Source: Clostridiales bacterium (GTDB taxonomy: Bacteria > Bacillota > Dehalobacteriia > UBA4068). From it: a stretch of DNA of 5,703 bases. A program made the translations under genes and the position numbers. The notes under the pieces are model-generated. The model made no database searches and was not told the origin of the DNA. It saw nothing but the letters and a program-made list of their open reading frames with translations. This document shows positions 5,133-5,703 of this stretch, one piece after another; within the stretch, counting starts at the first letter, position 1, and every line of letters starts with the position of its first letter. The DNA lies in the NCBI GenBank assembly GCA_009783495.1, contig WRDJ01000061.1, positions 1-5,703 of the forward strand, in the 5' to 3' direction.

Positions 5133-5138
5133 TATACT
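5133..5138 (+). promoter_or_regulatory. Candidate -10 box for the ABC transporter gene
   Basis: TATACT matches five of six consensus bases. No convincing -35 is present at the usual distance, which falls in the heptad repeats. A start near 5145 would give a leader of about 35 nt to the ATG at 5180. Confidence 0.3.
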
Positions 5139-5179
5139 TTTCAGAAAGGGTTGATATGGGGAAAAGGGGGACGCGAGTG

Positions 5180-5703
5180 ATGAACACGATCGCCTCAATG
5201 GAGAATGTCACCAAACGCTACCGGGCCTTCACCGCGCTCGACAACCTGAGCCTGGAGGTGAAGAAGGGCGAGGTGCTGGGCCTTTTGGGCCCCAACGGCG
5301 CGGGCAAGACCACGGCCATCCGCGTTCTCACCGGGCTGACCGCAGCCGACGCGGGGCAGACCCGCCTCTTCGGACAAAAAATGCACGGGCGGGCGGCGGA
5401 ACTCAAGCGGCGCATCGGCGTGGTGCCGCAAGACCTGGCGCTTTATGAAACACTTTCCGCGCGCGACAACCTGAACTATTTCGGCAGGCTCTATGGCGTT
5501 TCCGGCCCGACGCTGCGGCAAAGGGCGGATGAAGTGCTTGCGTTGCTGGGCCTGACTGATGTGGCCGGCAAAGCGCCGAAAAAATTCTCCGGCGGCATGA
5601 AACGCCGCCTTAATATCGGCTGCGCCATCATCCACCGCCCGGAGCTCTTGATCCTCGACGAACCGACGGTGGGCATTGACCCGCAGTCGCGCAACCACAT
5701 CCT
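5180..5703 (+). CDS. ABC-2 type exporter ATP-binding protein (partial, C-terminus beyond right edge)
   Basis: 174 complete codons are present, and the frame is open at the window end. The protein would hydrolyse ATP on the cytoplasmic side of an exporter. Motifs in order: Walker A GPNGAGKTT (37-45), Q-loop Gln84 in VVPQD, signature FSGGMKRR (136-143), Walker B LLILDEP (156-162) with catalytic Glu161, and D-loop GIDP (165-168). The string GIDPQSRNHI is typical of ATPases that pair with ABC-2 permeases (CcmA/DrrA-like), so a permease gene probably follows. The substrate cannot be told. I chose the ATG at 5180 because AAAGGGGG (5163-5170) lies 9 bp upstream and MNTIASMENVTKRY fits the family. 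An in-frame GTG lies at 5177. An in-frame ATG at 5156, with AAAGGG 5 bp upstream, would add eight residues but lies very close to the likely transcription start. The gene is divergent from the pilus operon, with no evident functional link. Confidence 0.93.
   Translation, partial: MNTIASMENVTKRYRAFTALDNLSLEVKKGEVLGLLGPNGAGKTTAIRVLTGLTAADAGQTRLFGQKMHGRAAELKRRIGVVPQDLALYETLSARDNLNYFGRLYGVSGPTLRQRADEVLALLGLTDVAGKAPKKFSGGMKRRLNIGCAIIHRPELLILDEPTVGIDPQSRNHI

Larger units (their letters stand above)
4580..5155. other. Repeat-rich gene-free region between the pilin element and the ABC gene
   Basis: About 575 bp with no credible gene. A plus-strand open frame through it is leucine/proline-rich, translates the repeats, and has no ribosome binding site or recognisable domain. 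The contents in order are a copy of the GC-rich CCGCCCCGGGGA-GCGCGAAAG segment (4615-4635), a 16-bp-stem hairpin (4629-4669), a heptad repeat run (4774-4808), a 52-bp repeat copy (4808-4859), a 20-bp-stem hairpin (4926-4968), a small dyad AAGCGA-GT-TCGCTT (4976-4989), the second 52-bp repeat copy (5045-5096) and a second heptad run (5094-5121). Confidence 0.65.

Noticed and set aside
4548..5180. 210-codon plus-strand open frame across the spacer
   Set aside because: It has no ribosome binding site or domain, its leucine/proline/arginine-rich translation follows the DNA repeats, and it begins inside the palindromic element.
4828..5214. 128-codon minus-strand open frame
   Set aside because: It overlaps the ABC gene start, translates the 52-bp repeats and hairpin, and contains no recognisable motif.

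Overview
The window carries the 5' part of a type IV pilus (T4P) assembly operon on the minus strand, an 870-bp intergenic region packed with repeats and hairpins, and the start of a divergent ABC transporter gene on the plus strand. Reading the minus strand in transcription order, the genes are a major-type prepilin (4307-3879), a prepilin peptidase PilD (3418-2627), the inner-membrane platform protein PilC (2611-1406), a PilM-like cytoplasmic protein (1387-485) and a PilN-like protein (459 to the left window edge, truncated). From pilD onward the genes are 15 to 25 bp apart, each with its own Shine-Dalgarno sequence, so they look like one transcription unit. The pilin stands 460 bp upstream of pilD and is separated from it by several stem-loops.

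Together these proteins form the core of a pilus machine. The pilin is inserted in the inner membrane, PilD removes its leader, PilC is the platform from which subunits are extruded, and PilM/PilN link the platform to the rest of the envelope complex. The extension and retraction ATPases (PilB/PilT) and PilO are not in the window. They may lie past the left edge or elsewhere in the genome.

The plus-strand gene at the right edge encodes the ATPase of an ABC-2 type exporter. It is cut at about residue 174, and its substrate cannot be inferred.

The organism is a bacterium with GC-rich coding DNA and strong AGGAGG-type ribosome binding sites. My guess is a diderm Firmicute (Negativicutes-like), because of the strong Shine-Dalgarno sequences, the compact pilin-pilD-pilC-pilM-pilN order and the style of the repeats. 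This is inference, not proof.

The noncoding DNA is the least ordinary part. Directly upstream of the pilin promoter is a 164-bp element with 14-bp perfect terminal inverted repeats and a central hairpin at its exact symmetry centre. The pilin promoter region has two GACA-NN-TGTC palindromes centred 21 bp apart, one of them overlapping a TTGACA -35 box. Farther right are heptanucleotide repeats, a 52-bp imperfect direct repeat and two very strong perfect hairpins. I see no clearly new protein system. The best candidates for something undescribed are the pilin-promoter operator, the palindromic element and the degenerate PilM.
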